From Mycobacterium sp. ELW1 (GTDB lineage: Bacteria; Actinomycetota; Actinomycetes; Mycobacteriales; Mycobacteriaceae): a stretch of DNA of 64,000 nt. The DNA is taken from contig NZ_CP032155.1 of assembly GCF_008329905.1 (NCBI RefSeq), forward strand, positions 2,976,001 to 3,040,000, in the 5' to 3' direction. The notes beneath the pieces are model-generated. The model worked only from the letters and a program-made list of their open reading frames with translations, did no database searches and was not told the DNA's origin. Position 1 is the first letter of the stretch; each line of letters begins with the position of its first letter. The translations under genes and the position numbers were made by a program. Below are positions 33,666-40,967 of the stretch, in pieces.

Positions 33666-34120
33666 CAGCGCAACTCCTTGAGCGTTTCGACGCCTGCTCC
33701 GACGCACAAACCGTAACTGCCGTTACTCGGCGATTGTCGCGGATGGGTCGAACAGCTGTTGCCGGAAACCGCAAGCCGCCACCGGTCGGCACCGTCGCAG
33801 GATCGGACCGTCAGCACGATTTTAGGCCCGAACAGGACATCTCGACCGGCGGCAGCAACCGATTTGCCACCGCACGTTTCACCCACTGGTTCTCCCGTCG
33901 TCTTCTTCACCCCCGACGACGTAATCGCCGGGCAGCTTAGCAAGCTTCGGTGCGTGCCGAGCAGTCAGCGAGAGCAAAGTCTGCTGCCGGTGCGCTCCGG
34001 CCGGGACTCGCACGCCTTTGCGAGTTCACCGCAGACACACCCGCAACAGCAGTTAGGCTCACGCGAGAGGGCTGCCGGGGGGCAAGGGGCCCTGCGGGAA
34101 GAGACCTAGAGGGTGGATAG
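33666..34120. other. Intergenic region between divergent genes
   Basis: 455 bp upstream of both the STAS gene (minus strand) and a small secreted-protein gene (plus strand). No gene is supported. It must hold the promoters of both. I looked for a SigF-type GTTT...GGGTA pair and an SOS box and found only half-matches (TCGAAC at about 33753), so no regulatory site is claimed. A GAGGGTGGA just before 34121 is the plus-strand ribosome site. Confidence 0.45.
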
Positions 34121-34564
34121 ATGCTCCGCGAATTCGTCATCGCAGCAGCCGTCGCCGGAGCGGCACTGGCCGTGGCACCGGCTGCCGCCGCCGATGAACC
34201 CCACGGGCCGTTCCCCGGTGATCCGCCGGGCATGAGCTACGAGGCTTACCTCAGCGCGCCGTGCTATCAGTGGGACCGGTTCGCATTCGGGCGCGGCCCC
34301 GGTGGCGAGCCGTTGCTCTGCCGCTGGATCCCCGGTCAGTCGCCGATCGGCATGGACCGGCCGCCTGAGGGTGTGGGCTTCTGGGTGCTCTCACCCAAGA
34401 TCTACGGCGTGCAGGCCGTCGGCTCGCCGTGCCCGGGCTCGCAGGCCGCGGCGCAGTCGCCCGACGGCCTACCGATGTTGTGCCTGGGAGCTCAGGGCTG
34501 GCAGCCCGGATCGATGCATTCCGGCGACTGGGGCAACGGGAACGACTTCTACCCGGCCGGCTAA
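34121..34564 (+). CDS. Small secreted protein (Rv1891-like)
   Basis: 147 residues. Signal peptide at 1-24 (REFVIAAAVAGAALAVAPAAAAD). The mature part is rich in Gly, Pro and Trp with four cysteines (LSAPCYQW, LLCRW, SPCPG, MLCLG), so a disulfide-bonded extracellular domain is likely. M. tuberculosis Rv1891 is a secreted protein of similar size and start, from memory. No function is known. A perfect-stem terminator follows the stop. Confidence 0.72.
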   Translation: MLREFVIAAAVAGAALAVAPAAAADEPHGPFPGDPPGMSYEAYLSAPCYQWDRFAFGRGPGGEPLLCRWIPGQSPIGMDRPPEGVGFWVLSPKIYGVQAVGSPCPGSQAAAQSPDGLPMLCLGAQGWQPGSMHSGDWGNGNDFYPAG

Positions 34565-34572
34565 CCGGCGAG

Positions 34573-34619
34573 AACGCAATCAGGGCGAGAATCACGAAGA
34601 TTCTCGCCCTGATTGCGTT
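34573..34619. terminator. Bidirectional intrinsic terminator
   Basis: Arms 34573-34593 and 34599-34619 form a perfect 21-bp stem with a 5-nt loop (ACGAA). It lies between two convergent genes (stops at 34564 and 34631). There is no long T tract, as usual for mycobacterial terminators. Confidence 0.85.
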
Positions 34620-34630
34620 GTGAATGCGGG

Positions 34631-35764
34631 TCAGACGGACGCCGCTTCGTTCAGCTCGTCGAGGCGGGTGGTGGCCTCCAGGTACTCCTGCACCCAGCGC
34701 TCGATCACCGTGGCGGTCTTCTCGACCTTGGTGAACTGACCGACGACCTGTCCGATCGGGTTGAACGCGACGTTGACGCTCTCATTGGGGTACTTGTGCG
34801 TGGCGGCCACGGCCATGCCGGACACCATGTACTGCAACGGCATTCCGAGCGGCTTGGGGTTGCCGTCCTTCTCCCACGCCTCGGTCCAGTCGTTGCGCAG
34901 CATGCGGGCAGGCTTGCCGGTGAACGAGCGGCTGCGCACGGTGTCGCGGCTCTCGGCCTTCGCATACGCGGCGTGCTGCACGTCGGTGTGCTCGGACTCC
35001 TCGACCATGACCCACTGCGAACCGGTCCACGCGCCTTGGGCACCCAGTGCGAGCGCCGCGGCGATCTGCTGACCGCTGCCGATACCGCCGGCGGCCAGCA
35101 CCGGCACCGGCGCCACCGCCTTGACGACCTGCGGCCACAGCACGATCGAGCCGATCTCACCGCAGTGGCCGCCGGCCTCGCCGCCCTGGGCGATGATGAT
35201 GTCCACGCCGGCCTCGGCGTGCTTCTTGGCCTGCGACGGCGAACCGCACAACGCCGCGACCTTGCGGCCCTCGGCGTGGATGTGCTTGATCATCTCGGCC
35301 GGCGGGGTGCCGAGGGCGTTGGCGATCAGCGTGCACTTGGGATGCTTGAGCGCCACCTCGACCTGCGGCGTCGCGGTCGCCTCGGTCCAGCCCAGCAGCC
35401 CCATGGCGTCGTCGTCGCTGTTCTCGACCGGCACACCGTGGTCGGCGAGGACCTTCTTGGCGAAGTCGATGTGCTCTTGCGGCACAAGGTCGTTCAGCGT
35501 CTTCTTCAGCACCTCGGGGGACAGGTCCGTCGAGTCCATGCCCTCGTATTTGTTGGGGATCACGATGTCGACGCCGTAGTGATGGTCGCCGATGTTCTCA
35601 TCGATCCACTTGAGCTCGATCTCGAGCTGTTCGGGGGAGAACCCGACGGCGCCGAGCACGCCGAAGCCGCCGGCCTTGCTGACGGCCACGACCACGTCGC
35701 GGCAGTGGGTGAACGCGAAGATCGGATATTCGATATCGAGGTCGTCGCAGAGGGGAGTGCGCAT
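34631..35764 (-). CDS. Nitronate-monooxygenase-family flavoprotein (Rv1894c / IpdC relatives)
   Basis: 377 residues. The opening MRTPLCDDLDIEYPIFAF, then HCRDVVVAVSKAGGFGVLGAVG and later QGGEAGGHCGEIGS, ALAAGGIGSGQQ and GAWTGSQW are the FMN TIM-barrel motifs of the nitronate monooxygenase/2-nitropropane dioxygenase family. Close relatives by memory are M. tuberculosis Rv1894c, in the KstR regulon, and Rv3553 (IpdC, an acyl-CoA dehydrogenase of steroid-ring degradation). A KstR box 36 bp upstream supports a steroid-linked role rather than nitronate oxidation. Confidence 0.85.
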   Translation of the reverse strand: MRTPLCDDLDIEYPIFAFTHCRDVVVAVSKAGGFGVLGAVGFSPEQLEIELKWIDENIGDHHYGVDIVIPNKYEGMDSTDLSPEVLKKTLNDLVPQEHIDFAKKVLADHGVPVENSDDDAMGLLGWTEATATPQVEVALKHPKCTLIANALGTPPAEMIKHIHAEGRKVAALCGSPSQAKKHAEAGVDIIIAQGGEAGGHCGEIGSIVLWPQVVKAVAPVPVLAAGGIGSGQQIAAALALGAQGAWTGSQWVMVEESEHTDVQHAAYAKAESRDTVRSRSFTGKPARMLRNDWTEAWEKDGNPKPLGMPLQYMVSGMAVAATHKYPNESVNVAFNPIGQVVGQFTKVEKTATVIERWVQEYLEATTRLDELNEAASV

Positions 35765-35799
35765 GGACCGGCTCCTTCAAGCGTGGGGCGTAAGCAGAC

Positions 35800-35813
35800 T
35801 GAAACGTGTTCTA
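35800..35813 (-). promoter_or_regulatory. KstR box upstream of nitronate-monooxygenase-like gene
   Basis: TGAAACGTGTTCTA fits the KstR pattern TNNAACNNGTTNNA at every fixed position; the right half is identical to the cyp125 box. It is centred about 43 bp upstream of the start codon at 35764. Confidence 0.8.
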
Positions 35814-35971
35814 GTTTAGTACGCGCCGCGCGCGCCAGTTGCAGGTATCCGCCATCGATGCGCGAACGAATGGCTATCGGCACAATCACCCCAGCGAGAG
35901 CCCATGACGGCGGCTCTTCGCGGAGTACCGTGAGCAGTGTCGGCTCGTCGTCGGCGAGAGGGTGTAACGCC

Positions 35972-36268
35972 ATGGTTGTCTCGACACTTCGAATGCGGCG
36001 CGTCGCGCTGCTCGGCATCGCGGCCGCCCTGACCGCGGTCCTCGCACCCGTCGGCGTGGCCGCGGCGGAGACCGGCCCCGATTGCACCAACGGCGTCGTA
36101 CCGCTCAACCCCTACGTGGTGAACTGCGGTCTGCCGGCGCGGGGCAATCACACCATCGGGGCGGCGCCCGACGCCGGAGCGATCATCGCGTGCCGGCACA
36201 GCCCCATCTGCCTGTCGTACTACGTGAATTACCCAGGCACGCTGATTGTTCCGGGCTACCGGCCCTAG
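35972..36268 (+). CDS. Small secreted protein
   Basis: 98 residues from the ATG at 35972 (a second ATG at 35993 gives 91). Signal peptide (MRRVALLGIAAALTAVLAPVGVAAAE) then a ~65-residue mature domain with four cysteines (DCTNG, VNCGL, ACRHS, ICLSYY), likely two disulfides. Relatives of unknown role are scattered in mycobacteria. It is followed by a 28-bp tandem repeat. Confidence 0.68.
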   Translation: MVVSTLRMRRVALLGIAAALTAVLAPVGVAAAETGPDCTNGVVPLNPYVVNCGLPARGNHTIGAAPDAGAIIACRHSPICLSYYVNYPGTLIVPGYRP

Positions 36269-36283
36269 GCCTTGATGCCGCTG

Positions 36284-36339
36284 CGGCTAGCTGGTCGAGC
36301 CGACTCACCGTCGGCTAGCTGGTCGAGCCGACTCCTCGT
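36284..36339. repeat. Tandem 28-bp repeat with hairpins
   Basis: CGGCTAGCTGGTCGAGCCGA... is repeated with a 28-bp period: 36284-36311 and 36312-36339, with a partial third start. Each copy can fold AGCCGAC against GTCGGCT. The repeat lies between two convergent genes, supplies the last codons of the minus-strand gene, and may act as a terminator. Confidence 0.7.
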
Positions 36340-36662
36340 CGGCTGCTGACCAGCAGCGAGCCACCCGCCACCAGCAGGCCGATCACGGCCACCGGAATCG
36401 ACCAGGACCGCCGCTGCGACACCGACGACTGGCACTGCGCCACGAAGTCGGTGTGCGGGACGAGCTGGTTCAGGATCGGCACGTTGGCGACGACATTCTT
36501 GTCGTTGGCCGCCCGCGCCGACGACAGATCGGCGGCTACGGCGTTGCCGCAGCCGATGCTGCCGCCGTTGCCGTCCGGGGTCGACACCGGCACCAGCATC
36601 GCGATGACCCCCACGGCCAGCAGCACCGCACCCACCAGCAGAACCACACGACGCACCGACAT
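36315..36662 (-). CDS. Two-helix membrane protein with extracytoplasmic loop
   Basis: 115 residues from the ATG at 36662, chosen because AGGAG lies 6 bp upstream; ATG 36680 is in frame. An N-terminal helix (VVLLVGAVLLAVGVIAMLVPV), an extracytoplasmic loop with two cysteines (IGCGNAV and AQCQSS), and a C-terminal helix (WSIPVAVIGLLVAGGSLLV). The last residues (GVGSTS) are encoded by the 28-bp repeat, so its tail may have been changed by the repeat. Function unknown. Confidence 0.65.
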   Translation of the reverse strand: MSVRRVVLLVGAVLLAVGVIAMLVPVSTPDGNGGSIGCGNAVAADLSSARAANDKNVVANVPILNQLVPHTDFVAQCQSSVSQRRSWSIPVAVIGLLVAGGSLLVSSRRGVGSTS

Positions 36663-36745
36663 GTCCGTCTCCTTACGCATCCGTCGAATCGGAGCGGGGT
36701 CTACCCCGGCGACGACTCGGCCAAACGCGCCGCGGTGCGCACCTG

Positions 36746-37819
36746 TCAGGGCTTGGCGAACAGCTCCACCTCGGAGACCAGCGGCAGGTTGAGCGTGGTG
36801 CGGATGCCCGGCGGGGCGGCGATCACCGCCGGAATCGCGTTGACGATGCGGCCTGCGGCGCCGGCGATCGCGGCCTGGTTGTGGTCGCCGTAACTGCTGC
36901 TCGGGACGATGTCCACCGCGTACGAAGGCTCACCGGTGATTTCAATGCGGTACGAGCCGCCGCCAGCTGCGGGCTGTGGCAAATCCGGACGCAGATCGGG
37001 GCGCAACCGGGTGATGTGCTCGATGACGATCGCGGGGTGGCCGTTGACCATTCCGCGGATCTCGAACTGCAGGACGGCCAGGGTGCCCTTGGCGACATGA
37101 CCGACCGCGATGTCGAAATCCTCTGGCGCGGGTTCGCGTTGGTACGACTCGGTGATCTCGTCGACCTCGATGCCCAGGCCGGCGGCCAGCTGCCGGATCG
37201 CCGTGCCCCAGGCGATGCTGAGCACTCCGGGCTGCAGCAGCATCGGGATCTCGTCCATGGAGCGGGCAAAACCCATGTAGTGCATGACTTCTGCGCCGTC
37301 GTAGGACGCGTAATCATGGATCTCCATGCATCGCACCTGCTCGACGCGCTGACAGGTGCTGGCCAGCGCGAGCGGGATCAGATCGTTGACGAAGCCCGGG
37401 TCGACACCGCTGATGAACAGGCTCGAATTGCCTTGTCGGGCCGCGTCTTCCACTCTCTGGATGTACTTGTCGGGCATCACGCCCCAGGGGTACTGCAGCA
37501 ACCCGGGCGATGATCCGACGACGTTGATGCCGGCGGCCAGGATCTTGCGGACATCCTCCATGGCCTCGGGCATGCGGGTGTCGCCCATCGCGCAGTAGAC
37601 GGCGCACTCGGGCTCGGTGGCCAGCACCGCGTCGAGGTCTTTGGTCGCCAGGATGCCGGTCTTGACGTCCAGCCCGGCCAACTCACCCGCGTCCTTTCCC
37701 ACCTTCTCGTCGGCCGACACGCACAGCCCGGTCAGCTCGAACCCGGGGTTCTCGATCAGCTCGACCAGGGCTATCCGACCGACGTTTCCGGTGCCGATGT
37801 GGGCAACGCGGATGGCCAT
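36746..37819 (-). CDS. NAD(P)H-dependent amine-dehydrogenase-like (DapB-N) oxidoreductase
   Basis: 357 residues. Rossmann motif HIGTGNVGRIALVEL at the N-terminus, then KVGKDAGELAGLD and CAMGDTRMPEAMEDV, matching the 2,4-diaminopentanoate-dehydrogenase-like family often annotated as dihydrodipicolinate reductase. Mycobacteria keep many paralogues near lipid and steroid genes. Its start is 59 bp from a KstR box shared with a divergent hydroxysteroid-dehydrogenase-like SDR, so a role in steroid catabolism is inferred. Confidence 0.78.
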   Translation of the reverse strand: MAIRVAHIGTGNVGRIALVELIENPGFELTGLCVSADEKVGKDAGELAGLDVKTGILATKDLDAVLATEPECAVYCAMGDTRMPEAMEDVRKILAAGINVVGSSPGLLQYPWGVMPDKYIQRVEDAARQGNSSLFISGVDPGFVNDLIPLALASTCQRVEQVRCMEIHDYASYDGAEVMHYMGFARSMDEIPMLLQPGVLSIAWGTAIRQLAAGLGIEVDEITESYQREPAPEDFDIAVGHVAKGTLAVLQFEIRGMVNGHPAIVIEHITRLRPDLRPDLPQPAAGGGSYRIEITGEPSYAVDIVPSSSYGDHNQAAIAGAAGRIVNAIPAVIAAPPGIRTTLNLPLVSEVELFAKP

Positions 37820-37877
37820 AAGTTCTCCTCATGCTGGGGTCTGCGGTGGGTTCAGTATGCGCACTTCGGCGCAGAAC

Positions 37878-37891
37878 TGGAACAAGTTCTA
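37878..37891. promoter_or_regulatory. KstR box in divergent promoter
   Basis: TGGAACAAGTTCTA fits TNNAACNNGTTNNA exactly at all fixed positions. It lies 35 bp from the SDR start (37926) and 59 bp from the oxidoreductase start (37819), so one site could control both divergent genes. Confidence 0.82.
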
Positions 37892-37925
37892 CTTTGAAAA
37901 ATATGCTGCGGTAGCCTGTCGGCTC

Positions 37926-38669
37926 ATGGGACGCGTAGACGACAAAGTAGCCATCATCACCGGTGGCGCACAGGGGATGGGCGCCGCTGACGCGCGGATG
38001 CTGGTCGCCGAAGGCGCCAAGGTTGTGATCGGGGACATCCTCGACGACAAGGGCAAAGAACTCGCCGACGAGCTCGGCGACGCCGCGCGCTACGTGCACC
38101 TCGACGTCACCGAAGCCGATCAGTGGAAGGCCGCCGTCGAGCTCGCGATCGCCGAGTTCGGCAAGGTCAACGTGCTGGTGAACAACGCGGGCATCGTCCA
38201 GGTCGCGCCGCTGAAGTCGCTCGACGTGGAGCGGTGGAAGAAGGTCCTCGACGTCAACCTGACCGGCGCGCTGCTGGGTATCCAAGCTGTCCTGCCGTCG
38301 ATGAAGGAGTCCGGTGGCGGCTCGATCATCAACGTCTCGTCCATCGAAGGCATGCGCGGCGCCGCCTGGGTGCACAGCTATGTGGCGTCCAAGTGGGGTC
38401 TGCGCGGCCTGACGAAATCGGCTGCGCTGGAACTGGCGTCGGACAACATCCGGGTCAACTCGGTGCACCCGGGCTTCATCCGCACGCCGATGACCAAGCA
38501 CCTGCCCGAAGACATGGTCAGCGCCCCGCTGGGCCGTCCGGGCCAGCCCGAAGAAGTGGCCACCTTCATCGTGTTCCTGGCCAGCGACGAGTCGTCGTTC
38601 TCCACCGGTTCGGAATACGTGGTCGACGGCGGTCTGATCACCGACGTCCCGCACCGCGCGATGCCCTGA
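37926..38669 (+). CDS. Hydroxysteroid-dehydrogenase-like SDR (FabG3/Rv2002 type)
   Basis: 247 residues from the ATG at 37926. Motifs: TGGAQGMGAADARMLVAEGA, NNAG, ISS-type SSIEGMRG, Tyr152/Lys156 in YVASK, HPGFIRTPMT, and DESSFSTGSEYVVDGG. It resembles 3-alpha/20-beta-hydroxysteroid dehydrogenase Rv2002 (FabG3) closely. It would oxidise or reduce a hydroxyl on a steroid ring or side chain with NAD(H). The KstR box just upstream supports a sterol pathway role. Confidence 0.87.
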   Translation: MGRVDDKVAIITGGAQGMGAADARMLVAEGAKVVIGDILDDKGKELADELGDAARYVHLDVTEADQWKAAVELAIAEFGKVNVLVNNAGIVQVAPLKSLDVERWKKVLDVNLTGALLGIQAVLPSMKESGGGSIINVSSIEGMRGAAWVHSYVASKWGLRGLTKSAALELASDNIRVNSVHPGFIRTPMTKHLPEDMVSAPLGRPGQPEEVATFIVFLASDESSFSTGSEYVVDGGLITDVPHRAMP

Positions 38670-38679
38670 TCCTCGGGCC

Positions 38680-39510
38680 TTAGTCCTTCGGGCTCCGGCG
38701 GGTCCGCAGCGCCAGCGAGCCGAACGCCGCGCCCAGCGCGGCCCGTCCCAGCGCGGGGAAGTGGCCGATCACATTGGCCGCCCCGCCGCGGCGGCCGGGG
38801 ATCGACATCCGCAGCACCGGCCAGTCGCTCGCCGCGGCCTTGGCGGCCAGGCCGGGCCGCGGATTGACCGGACGGGGATGGCCGACCAGCCGCATCAGGG
38901 CAGCGTCCTCGTCGCCGTCGGCGTAGAAATAGCTGCCGGTCAGGTCGACCTCGTTTTCTTCGCAAAACCGTTGCACCGCAGCGGCTTTCTGGCGTCCCCA
39001 GACGATGGGCCTGGCGATGTTCCCGGTCAGGCGACCGTCGTCGTCGAGCTCGAAGGTGTTGCAGATGACGTCGGCGATCCCCAGCGCGCGGGCCACCGGC
39101 TCCGCGTGGATGGTCAACGCTGACGAGCTGACCACCACGGTGTGCCCGCGGTCCCGGTGCGCGGCGACGATCTCGCGCATCAGCGGGTACACCCGCGCCG
39201 CCACCTGTTCGGTGTAGAGCCGCTCACCGATCTGGTCGAGCTCGGCCAGCGACTCGCCGCGCAGATACCCCGCGGCGCGGACCAGCAGCCGCTCGAACTG
39301 CATGCGGCCCAGCTTGTAGCGCAGCGAGGCCTCGATCACCCCGAGCACCTCGCCGATCCGGGCCTGTCCGCGGCGGACCCGGTCGCTGGCGTGCGCGGTC
39401 GCGGTGAAACCGGCGACCAGCGTGCCGTCCAGGTCGAAGAACGCGCCGACGGTCGGACCCGGTGGGCTCCCGGCGATCTGAGCGAGCGGATCCGATGACA
39501 GAGTCACCAC
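38680..39510 (-). CDS. HAD-IB family phosphatase (SerB-like)
   Basis: 276 residues from a GTG at 39510 (39507 is an alternative). HAD motif I FFDLDGTLVAG, motif II VVVSSSALTIH, motif III Lys in GRQKAAAVQ, and motif IV YADGDEDAALM. The helical cap lies between motifs I and II. The C-terminal ~50 residues are more hydrophobic and basic. HAD-IB enzymes dephosphorylate small molecules or lipid intermediates; the substrate is unknown. The start region overlaps the region upstream of the divergent F420/FMN protein gene. Confidence 0.82.
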   Translation of the reverse strand: MVTLSSDPLAQIAGSPPGPTVGAFFDLDGTLVAGFTATAHASDRVRRGQARIGEVLGVIEASLRYKLGRMQFERLLVRAAGYLRGESLAELDQIGERLYTEQVAARVYPLMREIVAAHRDRGHTVVVSSSALTIHAEPVARALGIADVICNTFELDDDGRLTGNIARPIVWGRQKAAAVQRFCEENEVDLTGSYFYADGDEDAALMRLVGHPRPVNPRPGLAAKAAASDWPVLRMSIPGRRGGAANVIGHFPALGRAALGAAFGSLALRTRRSPKD

Positions 39511-39563
39511 ACCATCATGCCGATCCGCGGGAATGCCTCGCCCCCTGCGGTGTTGCACGCCAC

Positions 39564-39989
39564 ATGAAACTCAACGATGCGGCGCGCGCTCTGATCGGCT
39601 CCGGTGCCGATGCCACGCTGGTCACCCTCAACCCGGACGGCAGCCCGCAGGTGTCGCTGGTGTGGGTGGCGGTGCAGTCCGGTGAGGACGGCGACGAGCT
39701 GGTGACGGCCCACCTGTCGGAGCACAAGAAGGTTCGCAACGTGCGCCGGGACGGACGGGTGGCGCTCACCATCGTCTCGACCGAGCCGGGCGCCGTCATG
39801 CGGCCGTATCTGTCGGTCACCGGTACCGCGCGCATCGTCGAAGGCGGCGCACCCGAGGTTCTGCGGGAGCTCGCGGCGGTGATGATCACCGACGACACCG
39901 TGGTGTTCCCACCCGACGACGCCCCGCCGGGATACCTGACCCGGATCCGGATCGACGCGGTCGGCGGCATCGGCCCCTGGGCGAGCTAA
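39564..39989 (+). CDS. PPOX-class F420-dependent split-barrel protein
   Basis: 141 residues from the ATG at 39564 (MKLNDAARALIGSGADATLVTLNPDGSPQVSLVWV, in parts); an upstream in-frame ATG (39495) would overlap the divergent gene and homologues start at MKLND. The split beta-barrel pattern (HKKVRNVRRDGRVALTIV, YLSVTGTARIVEGG) is the pyridoxamine-oxidase-like fold seen in Rv1155-type F420 proteins. It would reduce a small molecule in the cytoplasm. It overlaps the convergent transporter gene by 4 bp. Confidence 0.8.
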   Translation: MKLNDAARALIGSGADATLVTLNPDGSPQVSLVWVAVQSGEDGDELVTAHLSEHKKVRNVRRDGRVALTIVSTEPGAVMRPYLSVTGTARIVEGGAPEVLRELAAVMITDDTVVFPPDDAPPGYLTRIRIDAVGGIGPWAS

Positions 39990-40897
39990 CCCTGCGGGCG
40001 GGTCTTGGCTGCCGCTTCGAGTTCCTCTTCCCAGGCGCCCTCATCGCGTCCCAGTGCGATGGTGGCCGCGGCCATGGCGCCGACGGCGATGGCCAGGACG
40101 ACCGCGACCGGCTTGGTGACCGCGAGGTGCTCGCCGAGCACCACCTCACCGATCAGCACGGCGATCACCGGTTCGAGCACCAGCATCGCCGGGACCGACG
40201 CGCGTAGCGACCCGGCGTGGAAGGCCGACTGTTGCAGCAGAGTGGCCACGACGCCGACGACGATCACCACGTAGAGCACCGGCGAGGTGAGCAGACGCCC
40301 CATGTCGCCCTCGCGTACGGCATGCATCACGAGCTTCGTCAGCACCGCCACCACGCCGAACAGAACACCGACACCGACCGCCAGCAGGATCGCCCGGCGC
40401 CAGTCCGACAGCCGTAACGCCACCAGTAGACAGCCGGCCACGAACAGCAGGCTGACTCCGGCCACCACCACGGCAGGCAACGCCGCGCCGTCGTAGTCGC
40501 CGGGCTTGGTTCGGGCCAGCGATACGAACACCGCCAACGCGAGCGTGAGCAGCATCGCCCAGCCCCACTCGCCGCGGGAGACCCGGCGGTGCGCCAGCCG
40601 CGCGCTCAGCGGCAGCGCGAACAGCAACGCGGACACCATCAGTGGGGCGACCAGCAGCAGTGAGCCGTAGGCCAGCGCCACCGCCTGGAACGCGTACCCG
40701 ATCACCGCGGACGCGGTGCCGGCCCACCAGAGCCGGCGGCGCAACAGCGTCGACACCATCACGGTGCTGACACCCTGATCTCGGGGGACGTCCATGGTGG
40801 CCCGCTGACGGACCACGATGCCGATGGCCGCGAACACCGCACCGGCAAGGGCGGCTGCCACGACGAGCGCGTGCTGCAGCAATATCCGTCCCTTCAC
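39986..40897 (-). CDS. DMT-superfamily transporter (EamA-like)
   Basis: 303 residues from a GTG at 40897 (VKGRILLQHALVVAAALAG). About nine or ten hydrophobic helices fill the protein in two half-repeats, ending in MLVLEPVIAVLIGEVVLGE, a hallmark of the last EamA half. A basic/acidic C-terminal tail (EEELEAAAKTRPQG) is cytoplasmic. It would export a small metabolite or drug. No regulator is adjacent, and it is 71 bp downstream of the GH2 gene's stop on the opposite reading context. Confidence 0.78.
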   Translation of the reverse strand: MKGRILLQHALVVAAALAGAVFAAIGIVVRQRATMDVPRDQGVSTVMVSTLLRRRLWWAGTASAVIGYAFQAVALAYGSLLLVAPLMVSALLFALPLSARLAHRRVSRGEWGWAMLLTLALAVFVSLARTKPGDYDGAALPAVVVAGVSLLFVAGCLLVALRLSDWRRAILLAVGVGVLFGVVAVLTKLVMHAVREGDMGRLLTSPVLYVVIVVGVVATLLQQSAFHAGSLRASVPAMLVLEPVIAVLIGEVVLGEHLAVTKPVAVVLAIAVGAMAAATIALGRDEGAWEEELEAAAKTRPQG

Positions 40898-40967
40898 TGG
40901 TTGTCCGCGGCGCACCACCGAATCTAGGGCACGCGCGGATCGGCCGACGTCAGCGACGTCGCGTGTG

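Noticed and set aside
33751..33770. Possible SOS (LexA) box TCGAACAGCTGTTGCC
   Set aside because: Only the first half fits TCGAAC-N4-GTTCGA and there is no DNA-repair gene nearby.
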